A stretch of 64,000 nucleotides of DNA from Galbula dea. Taxonomy: Eukaryota; Chordata; Aves; Piciformes; Galbulidae. The position numbers and the translations under genes are program-made. Where the stretch lies: positions 682,001 through 746,000 of the forward strand of contig VWZX01002936.1 in assembly GCA_013399015.1 (NCBI GenBank), in the 5' to 3' direction. Of this stretch, positions 22,384 to 33,715 are shown in pieces; position 1 is the stretch's first letter, and each line of letters begins with the position of its first letter. The notes beneath the pieces are model-generated. The model did not search any database and was not told where the DNA came from. It was given only the letters and a program-made list of their open reading frames with translations.

Positions 22384-22695
22384 AGAATCATAGAATGGCT
22401 CAGGTTGGAAGGGACCTCAAAGATCATCCAGTTCCAACCCCCCTGCCATGGGCAGGGATGCCACACACACTAGACCAGGTTGCCCAGGGCCACATCCAGC
22501 CTGGCCTTAAACACTGCCAGGGATGGGGCATCCACAACCTCTCTGGGCAGCCTGTTCCAGAGCCTCACCACCCTCTGGGTAAAGAACCCCCTGGCCTGAA
22601 TTTCCCCTCCTTCAGCTTATATCCATTCCCCTGTGTTCTATTGAAATCCAGCCACCTGAAAAGTCTCTCCCTTTCTATCTTGTAACCCCTTATAG
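22384..22695 (-). mobile_element. CR1 LINE 3' end, - strand
   Basis: AGAATCATAGAATGGCTCAGG through 'cttgtaaccccttatag'. Near-identical over about 200 bases to the NUDT13 intronic copy at 14.3 kb. Confidence 0.92.
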
Positions 22696-23045
22696 AGAAG
22701 CTCCCTGGCCAGACTCCAGGTGAAACCAACAAGGGCAATAAATCCAGATGTTTTCACAGTTACAGAAATGCAAGTCATTTTGGCTTGCTGAGCTTGGTAA
22801 TTTAGCATTATAAAAGCTGGACCAGCTTTACACCAGCTTTGGAGACCTCACCTAGGAGTGGATACACTGAGTAGGATTCCCAATTACCAGGAGAGTTCTC
22901 CAGAATCCTCACTGTAACTGGGAGTCCCCAGTGACTGAGGATCTGGATGATGGCAAAGTATTAGGGTGATTGGTGATGTCTTTCTTAATCACTATCACTC
23001 ACTTTTGTGTAGCAATGGTTAGATGCATTGCCTCCTTTAGTGTTC

Positions 23046-23099
23046 ACAGAATCACAGAATGTTAGGAGTTGGAAGGGACCTCAAAAGATCATCTAGTGT
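23046..23099 (-). mobile_element. CR1 LINE tail, - strand
   Basis: CACAGAATCACAGAATGTTAGG to 'aaagatcatctagt'. A 5'-truncated tail of only about 50 bases. Confidence 0.75.
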
Positions 23100-23227
23100 T
23101 GTTTGTTGCTTAGCAATATGATTAGCTTGGTTTTGCTGTGTTATCTTCTCATTGCATTAAAATATGTTTATCCTTATTGTTGGTGCTTGTGCCTGTTCTA
23201 TTTAACCCCCTTCAACTGGCAAAACAC

Positions 23228-23300
23228 CATGGCAGGGGGGTTGGAGCTAGATGATCTTTAAGGTCCCTTCCAATCCAAACCATTCTATGAATCTATGAAA
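23228..23300 (+). mobile_element. CR1 LINE tail, + strand
   Basis: 'Catggcaggggggttggagc' to TTCTATGAATCTATGAA, facing away from the - strand tail 130 bases upstream. Confidence 0.85.
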
Positions 23301-25309
23301 TTACTGATAAAGGGCAGAAACAGATTCATGGAGCTAGAAAATGCCATGACTATGGGAAACAACTCTTGATATGACTGCTCAGTAGATGCCAAAATCCAGG
23401 GCTCCTTTTAGCAGAAATTTCTTGGCCTTCAGCCCCATGCTGATGAACACAAGTTAGCCTACTACCAAACCTGCTGGTAACCTGTTGTTCTCCACCATCT
23501 GCCTTCCTTTCTAAGAGTATCTGAATAGTGCAAAAGATGATGAGAAAGCAGAAAATCTCCCTAGAAAGAATCTGAATGCCTCTACAGTGTGTGAGGTTTT
23601 GCCAAATCTCTAGAAGCTGCTGTTAAATCTCTGGCTAGATTTTACGGACTCTTTGGATAATAGGGCTTTAGCTAGATGCCTCAGCTAGAAGCTTGAATAT
23701 CATTCCAGTGTTTCCTGCTAGTTGTAGGAGTTGTATTTCTGTTGGAAAGTAACCAAAATGAGAGGAAAGGAAGTCTTATTTTTTGAAAGATAGTTCCACT
23801 AAAAACTGTCTTTCTTCCTGCTCTGTGAGAGCTGCTGTGCCAGTACTGGTGATGTTGTCAGCTGCGTGGATACATCTGGACCAGCAATGACTAAATTCAC
23901 TTAATGCTGTTGTTCATTTCTCATATGAGAGACATCATGTCTCCTAGTCTTCCCCTAAATGGGGCATAACACCTGATGTTGTGATGTTTGCTACTAAAAA
24001 GACATTGCTGAAGGAGTAGAAGCTGAGCTAACAGTTTAGGTATAGGGAAGAAATCTTAGTTATGGAACGTGCTGTAACTTTCAGTTACTTCCTATGAATG
24101 AGGTTGTTTCAAGCCAGTTGAAAATAACCCTGCCAAAGAATGTGTGTTAGAAGGGGATTTTGACCCCTGTTACATCTTTGCCAGCACTCATTAATTGCCA
24201 TTGTGAAACCTTCCCAGATAAGGGTGGCCAAAAACGTCTGCTTTAAAAAAAGGAAGATTACAGCCTGGCTAGGCTAGTAAGGAAATGGCTCTTTATTTGA
24301 AGTCCACATCTAAAAAGAAAGGAAAAATTGCTTATGAATGCCCCTGATTCTAAGGTATTTGTTCATTGTAGTTCCAGCAGTTAACTAGTTTATTTATTAA
24401 CTCCTGGAAAACAAAGAACAGTCAGCATAAATCTATTGTGGCAAGATACATCCAAGCAGCTTAATGTCTTTCTGTGACAGTCAAGAGCTCTTGTGTGCCG
24501 GGGAGGTGTGAGAGGTGATGTGCTTTGAGATAGAGCTTTTGATACTGTCTTGCAAGGTGCTGTTGTGATCAGCAAAATATAGATGAAAGCCTTGGAAGGA
24601 GGAAGGCTGCTTCAGAAAGAGCAGTTGATGAAGGCACCATTCATCTCGAAAGCACCTTCATCTGGAGAAGCCTAGTGAAAGTGCGAGCTACCAGGAAAAA
24701 TTTGGATGATGGAACAGGAAGTACACTGTGAAATATAGCAGATGACACCAGCTGGAAAGTAGGAGGTGCAAGCTTGGTTTCAAATCAGAATTATCAATAG
24801 AAATTAAAGCGCCAGTCAGAGATAAATGAGACTGAGTGTGAGGGGAGGAGAGAGCTGGCTACCAGCCAACTCCAGAAAGAGGGATCTGGGCAAACTTCAT
24901 ATGGAGCTGTGCATCCAACATGATTCACTGATGACATGATGTTGCGGTCAAAAAAGCAAATGCTGTCTGGAATGTTTATTCAGAAGTGTCCGCTGGGAGA
25001 TAGGGAAGTGATCCCCTCCTCGCTGGGGCTGGCGAGGCCTGGGCGGCAGCACAGAACCCAAAGTCTTCAGCAGAACAGACGCCTTGGGGAAGCAGAGGGA
25101 TGCTGCCAGGGTAGCAGTGGTGTGGCACAGTCTCACTGGGCTCAAGCCACCCTGACACCGCGGCTGCAGGCAGCAATTCCCAGGCATTTCAGGCCTTTTC
25201 TGGGAACCTGCACCCCCAAAATGCCACTTTTGGCTTGATATTTCTCAACAGCTTTTATTGTCCTGGGAGAGGTTTCCACTTCCTTCTCATTTCTTCCTCC
25301 CTCGGTTAA

Positions 25310-26260
25310 AGAAGAAAAGCCCCGCGAATGTGTGTTATGCCCTCGCCGGTGGCCTCGGCAAGCCGGCAGGGGGACCGGGTGAGAGGGACGAGGGACAAGG
25401 GACAAGACCCCTAGGACCCTGCCCCAACGTGGGGCGGCTGCGCCTGCGCGGTGGGAAGGCCGCAGCTGTGACCGAGCTCACGTAGCGCCCCGCTCCTCGC
25501 GCGGGATGGGGGGGAGCCGGAGGCGTGGCCTGGGCGCCTATAAACGCCACGGCGGGGCCGGTTGCGGGTGGTGCTTTACGCTTTTGGTCTGCAGTTGGCC
25601 GTCCGTTCCCGCCGTCCGACCTTCACCCCCCTCACCCTCCCGTCTCAGCGCCCCGCTACTATCACCACACCACCGCCGGCCCTTTCCGGCCCCCCGCCTT
25701 CGCTCAGGTGAGGCCTCGTCGCGCCTACCGGTACCGGCGGGGATGGGTGGGTGGGTCGGTCGGTCAGTCAGTCAGGGGGACGTAACTGGAGCGCCGGGGT
25801 CCGTGTGCCGTAGTGGCGGCCGCTGCGTGGGCGGGAGCGATACGTGGCAGCGTTCCCCCACTGGCCCTCCCTCCCTTCCCGGCGAGAAGCCGGTGTCCCG
25901 GTTCTCCCGGCCGTTACGTAACGGGAGCTGGCAGTCTCCGGAGGGGGGCGGGAGGGCGCCGGCAGGCAAGGCCGTGGCGGCCGGCCTGCCTGCCCGCTTT
26001 CCCCGCGGCTGCTAGACTAAACACTGCCGCCTCCTCCTGTTTTTCCCAGGAGCCGCGGACGTGCGGCCCGGTCCCTGCGCCCGGCGTTTAAACGTGGCCG
26101 CGGCTTTACCCCACCGGACTCGCCGCACCTCTGGGGCTGCGCGGTGACGCAGGTGGGCTTCTGATCGGTAGCCCGCCGGTCCCAGCCTGGTTTTGTGACA
26201 CCTCTTAAAACACCCGCCGGTCGGCATCATCGCCAACCGGCTACTGCTGCTGTGGGGCTG
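25310..26260 (+). promoter_or_regulatory. P4HA1: P4HA1 CpG-island promoter
   Basis: Seen: the only dense CpG/GC block in the window. It has a TATAAA box (25,539-25,544), a GC/KLF-like GGCGTGG just upstream, an NRF1-like TGCGCCTGCGC (about 25,440-25,450), and RCGTG hypoxia-response cores at 25,479 (- strand), 25,841 (TACGTGGC) and about 26,055 (GACGTGCG). A perfect palindrome CCGTTACGTAACGG lies at 25,911-25,924. Known: mammalian P4HA1 is induced by HIF-1. Inference: TSS near 25,570, and the ACGTG cores could mediate hypoxia control. Confidence 0.8.
25570..25707 (+). other. P4HA1: P4HA1 non-coding exon 1 (predicted)
   Basis: Lies about 25-30 bases after the TATA box and ends in a consensus donor CTCAG|GTGAGG (25,707|25,708). 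It is expected to join the acceptor at 33,598, giving a 7.9-kb first intron. The 5' boundary is estimated. Confidence 0.6.
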
Positions 26261-27573
26261 AACAAAAGGGGGTTGCGTGCAGCTGATGGCCCGCTTGTGC
26301 TGCATGAGAGGTTGAGGAGCGCCTGGGCGCTGGAAGGGTATAGAGCTTGGAGGGATGAAAAGTTACTCTGCATGAGCACTGGATGTCACACACGCGGTGT
26401 TTGTAACCTAGGGCGTTGTGTGTAGTAATTACGTAGTGAGGAATGAGGCTTATCTTGATTTCCCTCTCTTTCAACTGCTTCGGGAGGAGACAGCCAACTG
26501 CACAATGGAAAACCTGTCTTGCATCGAACTTTGCAGTATCTTAGTAGGATCAAATCTGACTGGAAGGAAAAGCTCCCGTGTGAAGTCTTGGCGGTGCTGT
26601 TGAGTGAAGAGAGGATAAAAATGTCATACATGCCTAGAGTAAATCTTCCAATTTACCCAAAAAGCTGGATCCTTTTAGAGGAAAGATACTTCAGGGTTAC
26701 AGGGAGAAAGCATCATCAAAAGGATTGCCCAGCATTCAGTTTCACATATCTCTCTGCTGAATTCATTGAGAAGTGTTGCAGAGGTGCTCAGAGTGCCAAA
26801 GTGTTCACCTACTTCAGATGCTTAGAACTTCAGTACTTGAGGTTTTAGTAAATCAAAGCAGTTATCAGTTACAAGTAGTAGATAAATGTTAAATGCAGCT
26901 TCTTGCAATGCCAAGGTCTGTTCAGCTAAACATGCATACTCTGGAGAGTAAAGGTAATGTGTTCCCAGTTTGTTTGGGAAGCAGAGCCCTGCTTTTGGGG
27001 TAAGAGATGTTACTCTGTCTTCTCTGCACCCATTACTACTGCTGGATACATTTCAGTGTCCTGAAGCCTTTGATTTGACCTAGAGCACTCTGCACTGCTT
27101 CTTCATTATGTGCCGGCAGAACCAGAACTGATTAGTTCCCTTTGCTAATTAACTGTGTAGCCACCCTACATGTGACAGGTCGTCTACTGGCTCAGCTGAG
27201 GTGGTGGTGTGGAGACAGGAGCTGCTGCAGAAGCTTTGGCTGACTGTCAGGGTTAATGTATGCAGTAAGAGCTATGCATTGAGAGCAGCTCTTTGACCTG
27301 TAGAACTTTAAACATTGCTGCTTAATGAATGGTTCTAAAATCCAGTATTTAAAGCTGTGATTTTGAGCCATACACATAGGTTGGAAAATACCCAGTGCAG
27401 TTTGAAAGCTATGAATGACAGAGAATGAAAAACACTGTGGAAGGAGCAAGGATAAATGGAGGTTTATGGGAGGAAAAACTCTTCCTCCATGTTGAGGTTG
27501 ATAACAGGTAAGGTTTTTTTCTAAGTGCTCCAAAAAATATGCTTGTTTGAAAAAAATCTTAAGTTGTGTCTGT

Positions 27574-27890
27574 TTAACTGTGGAAAGACAATAAAGTCTG
27601 TGCTGAAACAGCATCATTGCTGTCACTTGTGCTGTTAGGCATTGTTCTTGCAGAAACTTGAGAAACACTTGCTGTCCTTCTGGAGAGAAGCAGGCTTTCT
27701 GCTACTGCAGAACCTCCTGTAGGGCTAGTTTCAGCATCAGAGAGCTCTGATCTGTTACTGTTTTTCAGGTCTTGGATCATTGGGGATTGTCCTGCTTCCT
27801 GCTTATGATCACTTTTAATAACCAAAAACATTCTGTATATTGCTATAGATATTCTTTTAAGCCTTAAGCAGAAGGATAAATAGAAGGATA
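27574..27890 (-). other. Unidentified open frame in P4HA1 intron 1
   Basis: The - strand is open for about 105 codons, ending at 27,574. The distal part is basic and hydrophobic (LRLKRISIAIYRMFLVIK), followed by a Ser/Thr/Ala-rich tail (SNRSELSDAETSPTGGSAVA and more). An ATG lies at 27,831. It reads more like a real protein end than a random frame, but I do not recognise the family and see no acceptor that clearly belongs to it. It could be a fragment of a retrocopy, or chance. Confidence 0.2.
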
Positions 27891-28211
27891 GCCCTTCTGT
27901 GTATTGTGTCCAATGAGATAAGTGCTCTGCTCCATCATCAGTGTGCTTTGTTTTGGCTTAGAAAGTTAAAACAAGTAGGCTCTGAGTAGGTTGTATGTGT
28001 GCAGTCTTGGTCTGGAAGAAAGAGAGGAAAAATTTGCTTCAGTTCCTTGGGTACAAATCTGTTTATGTACACACCTGCTCTATTCTTCATTGTGTGTCAG
28101 ACTCACAAGTGTTGTCTTCAAGTTGGCAATAAATGATACTTAAAACACATCACATCATTGATTCACAAGTTATCATTTCATGTTAGATGACTGTATTACT
28201 TATATTACTTG

Positions 28212-29345
28212 TCTACCTTGACTTTAGCAAGGCATTTGACAGTGTTTCCCACAGCATTCTTCTAGAGGAGCTGGCTGCTCCTGGCTTGGATGTGCACACA
28301 CTTTGCTGGATAAAAAATTGGTTGGATGGCTGAGTCCAGAGAGTTGTGCTCAATGGAGACAAGTTCAGTTGGCAGCCAGTCGTGGGTGGTGTCCCCCAGG
28401 GCTCAGTGCTGGGACCACTGCTCTTCAATAGCTTTATTGATGACTTGGATGAGGGGATAGAGTGCACCCTTAGTAAGTTTGCAGATGACACTAAGCTGGG
28501 TGGGAGTGTTGATCTGCTTGAGGGTAGGGAGGCTCTGCAGAGGGACCTAGACAGGCTGGATTGGTGGGCAAAGGCTAGTTGTGTGAGTTTTAATAAGGCC
28601 AGGTGTCAGGTCCTGCATTTTGATCACAACCACCTCTGGCTGCGTTACAGGCTTGGAGAAGAGTGGCTGGAGAGCTGCCCAGCAGAGAAGGACCTGGGGG
28701 TGCTGATTGGCAGCTAGCTGAACATGAGCCAGCAGTGTGCCCAGGTGGCTAAGAAGGCCAATGGCATCCTGGCTTGTATCAGGAATAGTGTGAGCAGCAG
28801 GAGCAGGGAGGTGATCTTGCCACTGTACTCGGCACTGGTGAGGCCACACCTTGAGTACTGTGTGCAGTTTTGGGCACCACAGTGTAGGAAGGACATTGAG
28901 GTGCTGGAGAGGGTGCAGAGAAGGGCAACTAAGCTAGTCAGGGGTCTGGAGAACAGGCTTATGAGGAGAGGCTCAGGGAGCTGGGCTTGTTTAGCCTGGA
29001 GAAGAGGAGACTGAGGGGAGACCTTATCAGTCTCTTCAGTTACCTTAAAGGAGGTGGTAGGGAGGTGAGTGTTGGCCTCTTCTCCCCTGTAACTAGCAAT
29101 AGGACTAGAGGGAATGGACTTAAGCTGTGCCAGGGTAGGTTTGGATTGGATATTAGGAAAAATTTCTTTACTGAAAGAGTGGTGAAGTATTGGTCTAGGC
29201 TGCCCAGGGAGGTGGTGGAGTCACCATCCCTGGAGGCTTTCAAAAAAAGGGTAGATGTGGTTCTTAGGGATAGCAGTAGTGTAGGGCTATCAGTTGGACT
29301 TGATCTTGAAGGTCCTTTCCAACCCTGAGAAGTTTCTATACATAT
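28212..29345 (+). mobile_element. CR1 LINE, pol 3' half plus tail, + strand
   Basis: The longest CR1 in the window (about 1.13 kb), in P4HA1 intron 1. It starts in the reverse-transcriptase palm (LDFSKAFDSVSHSILL), continues GVPQGSVLGPLLF and the FADD catalytic box (about 28,480), then the C-terminal region, and ends GATCTTGAAGG. Stops (TGA about 28,331, TAG about 28,716) and frameshifts show it is dead. Same subfamily as the 44.63-kb copy. Confidence 0.95.
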
Positions 29346-30904
29346 GATTACTTATATTACAGCTTTGACATTAAAAAGAAGCCTAAAACATGCCAAGTTA
29401 GCAATTCTAGAAAATAATCTGTCACAGCTTGTCAATTTTAATACACCCTTTAACTATAGTGTGCTAGAGAACTTGGGGGAACAAGGTTCTAAAATTTTTG
29501 TCCTGTGAAACTGTTAAGGGATGATGAAAGCACTTTGTGCTTACTCTGGGAAAGTTCTTCCCTTTTTGAGTACTACTTCCACTTCCAGTCACATCAGGTC
29601 ATGAGACATGAGTTGTCCTTGAGACAGGAGAGGTATAGTGCAGTGAGCAGCTGTAATTTCTGGTACAGTCATCTCCTCCACCCCCCAGCCTCAGCTTAGT
29701 TTAAGTGATTTTTAGGTATAATAAGGATTACAGTAAGGAGAGTCAACAGTATTTAAATTCAAAGTTGAGGATCTTGGTGACACAGTTTTGACTCTTGGCC
29801 TTGTGGCAGACTTAATTTTGAGTAGCTCACTTTTTACCTAACTAAAGAAGCTGTATTGGAATTAAGCAAGAGTGATTGCAGAATAATTTTATGTTGAAGT
29901 ACATTCTCTGTTTCCATTTTCTCTCTTGTTTACTGGTTCCTGGTAAGCACCTGGGAGCCTGCAATTGGCACTCAAGAGACTTGTGTAATCAGCATCTTCA
30001 AAGACTGAAGCATTTGAGTGGCTGCTGATTAGCATGACCTTGACCGTTGTGAGGTTTTGTCAAACTCTTTGAGTTTGTCTTCAGTTTTCCTTCTGCTTGC
30101 ATGGATGCTATGTGCCTGTCCACTCTTCTATGATTCTTGCAGGTTGTCTCTACTTGTAGAGCAGAGCAGAACTCTTAAAAGTCCTCAGAAAACCCACCTC
30201 TTAAGTTTCATCATTTGAAATTGCTTTTGTTGTATATCCCAACTGTTGGGGGAATCCTGTGCTGCACTTGGCAGTATCATTTATCTTGTTGCTGGTTTGT
30301 TTTGCTTGTATCCACGTGTTTGTTTCTTGCTGGTTTTCCCCCCTTTTTTTTTTCCTGCTCTGCCATGTTTTACTGTTTCAACGCTTAGCAAATGTACTTG
30401 TTGAAGAAAGTCAGGAAGCTCCTGTTAAAGCTGTCAGCTGGACTCCCACTTCTGTATGTGGGTAGTGGATTTCCTCCTCTCTGAGATGCTCAACTGCAGT
30501 CCTCGTGTTTGCCTGAGGGATGTGTCTGAGAAGGGAGAGTCAGACGTGACAGAAATAATGAAGAGAGGATTTTTGTCTTGTTTTATTTCATGTTAGGGGC
30601 AGGAAGAAAGTAAGCCTACTTACTTGGCAGCTTGTGTGTCTAAGATTTCCAGCATCTATCTTAACTGAGCTGTGTTTTCTTTGATTTGGGAACCTGTAGC
30701 TGAGCCTTCTGCAGCAGTTTTGAAAGCTGTGCTACTTGGCAGCTGCTGTTAGGGCAGTGAATGCTTGGCTGGCCACTGTTTTGGGCTCTGTTTCCAGCTC
30801 TCTGAATTCTGTCTGGGAGGGAGGTAATCTTGGGTGGCTGAAAGCTGTTATGGGAGTTTGAGCCCTTGCAAAAGTCAGAGAATCTGCAGGTTGTGAAAGG
30901 AAAG

Positions 30905-31130
30905 AAGAATGAAGCTGGAAGTGACCTCTGGATGTCATCTAGCATAACCTCCTAGTAGAAGCTGGGTAAGCATAGAGGGTGTCTTAGGCTGCACATGGAC
31001 TTGTCCCATTTGGTTTTGAATTTCTTCCAAGAATGGGAAATCCAGTTTTTCTGGGCAACCTCTTCTACTGCCTAACTGCTGTCAGTGTTAGAAACTTCTT
31101 TGTACTGATTTAGAATGTCCCATGGTGCAG
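30905..31130 (-). mobile_element. Old CR1 LINE 3' end, - strand
   Basis: Diverged reverse-complement CR1: 'gctggaagtgacctctggatgtcatctag' type tail, then 'tctgggcaacctcttctactgcc'. More decayed than the others. P4HA1 intron 1. Confidence 0.7.
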
Positions 31131-33598
31131 GTTGTGACTGTTGCTGCTTGCTCATTCTGCTCTATGCCTGTGAAGGTGTGAGGAGGGAGTAGGGTTGTAA
31201 CCACCTCTGGAGTCAGCCTGGTGTTGGAGCAGGCTGTAAAGGAGGGTAGAGAAGAGGAAAAACTGTTCCCATCTTACTCAGGCAGGCTTTAAGGCATCAT
31301 TCTGTTGTGCAGGTGGGAGACTGTCACCACAAGTAAGGAGAGAGGAGACATCACCTTTTTAGTGTGGGGTTTTTTTGCCTTTTATTTGTGTTTTAGAAGA
31401 GTTTCTTATTGATTAATACAAAAAGTAAACTTTCTGAAGCTTTCCTCATGTTGTGCTGAGTGCAGTAAACAAATAGCCCCATGAATTCTGAGCACTGATA
31501 GTGATGGTAAATATTTATCATGTAGTAGAACTGTTTGTGCTTTGTAATTGATTCACAGATGTATTGGCTTGAGTGCTGAATGAGCAGGAATCACTTGGCT
31601 TCCTGCAGCCCAAAATAGGAATTGAGCAGTGTTTTTATCAGGAATGAAGGTACACATCAGTGTCCTTATGCATGTGGATATAGCTTCTTTTAAGATTGAA
31701 AGGAAGTTTGCCATCAAGAAAACTTGGCTCCAGAGGTAGCTCATTAATTTACAGCAATTACTCAGCTGAAGCTCTTAGGGAGTGAGTGAGACTGATGTTA
31801 GTCACAAAAGAGGGAGGTACAATTGTATAGACCTTACCAGCATCCCTGCTTTGACTGGCTAGAGGGTTGTATTCATTGTATTCACATCTGGAGTTCCACA
31901 GATGGATTAAATCCAAGCTGCTACCAGAAATAACCATTTTGCCTCCTTTGCTGTCTCTGGCTGCCAGTTCTTGCATCTGCATTGTCTTCTTGTACTGACA
32001 CAGATGTTACATGGCTATGTAGTGAACTGAAACAGGGTGAAATGAGCCTATGGGGGGTTGGGTTTTTTTTTTTAATTGGTTATTTTTGAACTAGTCTGAT
32101 GTAGGTTGTTGCCTGGCTGCCTGTGGAGGGGATGAGCAAGTGAGGAGTGCTGTTGTGGACAGCAGGGTTGGTGTAGAAGCATGGATGAGGCTAAGGCAAC
32201 TGGCTCAAAAGGGGGGAAAAAGCAGGACTACAGGCTTCCTTGTCCAAATTTTTTTACTTTACAGATTATTTTCTGCTGGTGAATGTGTCAGAATGTTTCA
32301 GCCCTTCAATTATAGTTGTGCAGATTTCAGATGATTTACAAGAGTTAGAGACTGTGCTGCTTTTCTAGGCTCATATGAGGTTCATTGTGCTTGCCCTGGC
32401 CCAAGAAGCCGTTCACAGCACCAGTAAACCTAAACCTAAGGACTGCTCTTTTTGTAGTGCTGGAGGTGGAAAGAACAGGAGAGAACTGCTTCCTCACCCT
32501 TCAGGTACAATGTGAGAGGAGATCCTGCACTCTGGAGTCAAGGAGTGTGTCCTCTTGTAGATGGGGTGATTTTTCTATGCAGCAGGCTTCAGCACTTTCC
32601 TACTTTTGTTTGCACCTTCCTTATGTGAATGTGGTTTTCTGTCAACTCAAATCAAAACCATATTGCTTTCTTCCCTGAATAGGCCTAACCACTTTGTAGC
32701 TGGGTTTGTTTTGTGATGTTGCTGCTTTTTTTTTTTTCCCCCCCCTTTCTTTTCATTAGTTGTCTTGCTGTTGGGAAAGTTGTAAAGCAGCTTTTGTTGC
32801 TACATGTGGTTGGTTTAATTTTTCTGAACTGATATGTGAGAGTTTAAGCTTTCATGTCTGGAGAAAAGTAAATCCTGTGAATTCCACAACAGCATAATGA
32901 CTTTTAAAGTATGCAGTAGCAAGGGAATCCCAGGCTGTTAAAAGAGCTCAGGATATTGAAAGGCTGAGAGCTTGGCAGCTGTTTGTGGGAGAAAGCCTGC
33001 TATGGACTTAGCCAGGGGCTGACTGTGAACCAGCTGACAGAGCAGCCTTTTGTGTCAGGTACAGAGGCTGGATTGATGATGGTGGCAGCTGGAGAGCAGG
33101 AACATGCCAGTCACTTACTCTGTAGGCTGGTTGTGTAGGGTTTTCATTTAGACCTGTTCCACTAGTATCTTTCTGACTGATCAAAGGAGATGTTCTGGAT
33201 TTGGTTTTGATTCTTTATTTCTTTATTTTCCTTAACTGAATGTGTGTTTTAAACTTGGTATTACAGGTTTGGGGGTTTTGTGGGTTGGGTGGGGTTTTTT
33301 GCTCTGGGGTTTTATGAAGCAGCTGTATCTGCAGTGCATCTGAGGTGTCAAAAAGATGAAGAGTGCTTGTAAATAGCCTGTCTCCAAGTTATTCTTTCTT
33401 CCCTTACCACACAAGACAAAAGTATAAGAAAATCTCCACAAGGGCATCAGTCTCCTAGGAGAGCTGCTCAAGCTTATCAAGCTTCTCCTACCTGAAGGAC
33501 TAGTGGCAGACATAAGGGAATAAGCTGTCTCTTTTGAAGGTAGATTCAATTCTGTGAATGGGGAGGGGGTTTTAACCTGTTTTCTGCTTCTTTCATAG

Positions 33599-33715
33599 GT
33601 ACTTGGTTAGGTTACAGCTGTTGAACTATGGCATTCAACAAGATTTGGTGCACCATAGCCCTTGGACTTCTGCTGCCTTTTTCTCATGCCCATACAGACT
33701 TCTTCACTTCCATTG
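33599..33715 (+). CDS. P4HA1: P4HA1 exon 2: start codon and signal peptide
   Basis: Acceptor TTTCATAG; ATG at 33,628. Encodes MAFNKIWCTIALGLLLPFSH, a classical signal peptide cut after Ala21, leaving HTDFFTSIG, the mature N-terminus I remember for the chicken protein. Donor ATTG|GTGAGA, phase 1. Confidence 0.96.

Larger units (their letters stand above)
16938..25300. other. NUDT13 5' intron plus intergenic DNA
   Basis: Apart from the candidate promoter and the CR1 pieces listed separately, I recognise no exon. The longest frame (18,017-18,559, 180 codons, +) has no family similarity. 19-21.8 kb and 23.3-25.2 kb are plain AT-rich DNA. Confidence 0.55.

Noticed and set aside
25506..26015. 169-codon frame starting in the P4HA1 CpG island
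   Set aside because: Pro/Arg/Ser/Gly-rich translation typical of CpG islands; crosses the exon 1 donor.
27192..27668. 158-codon open frame on the - strand in P4HA1 intron 1
   Set aside because: Composition rich in Leu/Gln/His/Phe as expected from AT-rich non-coding DNA; no domain, no splice context.
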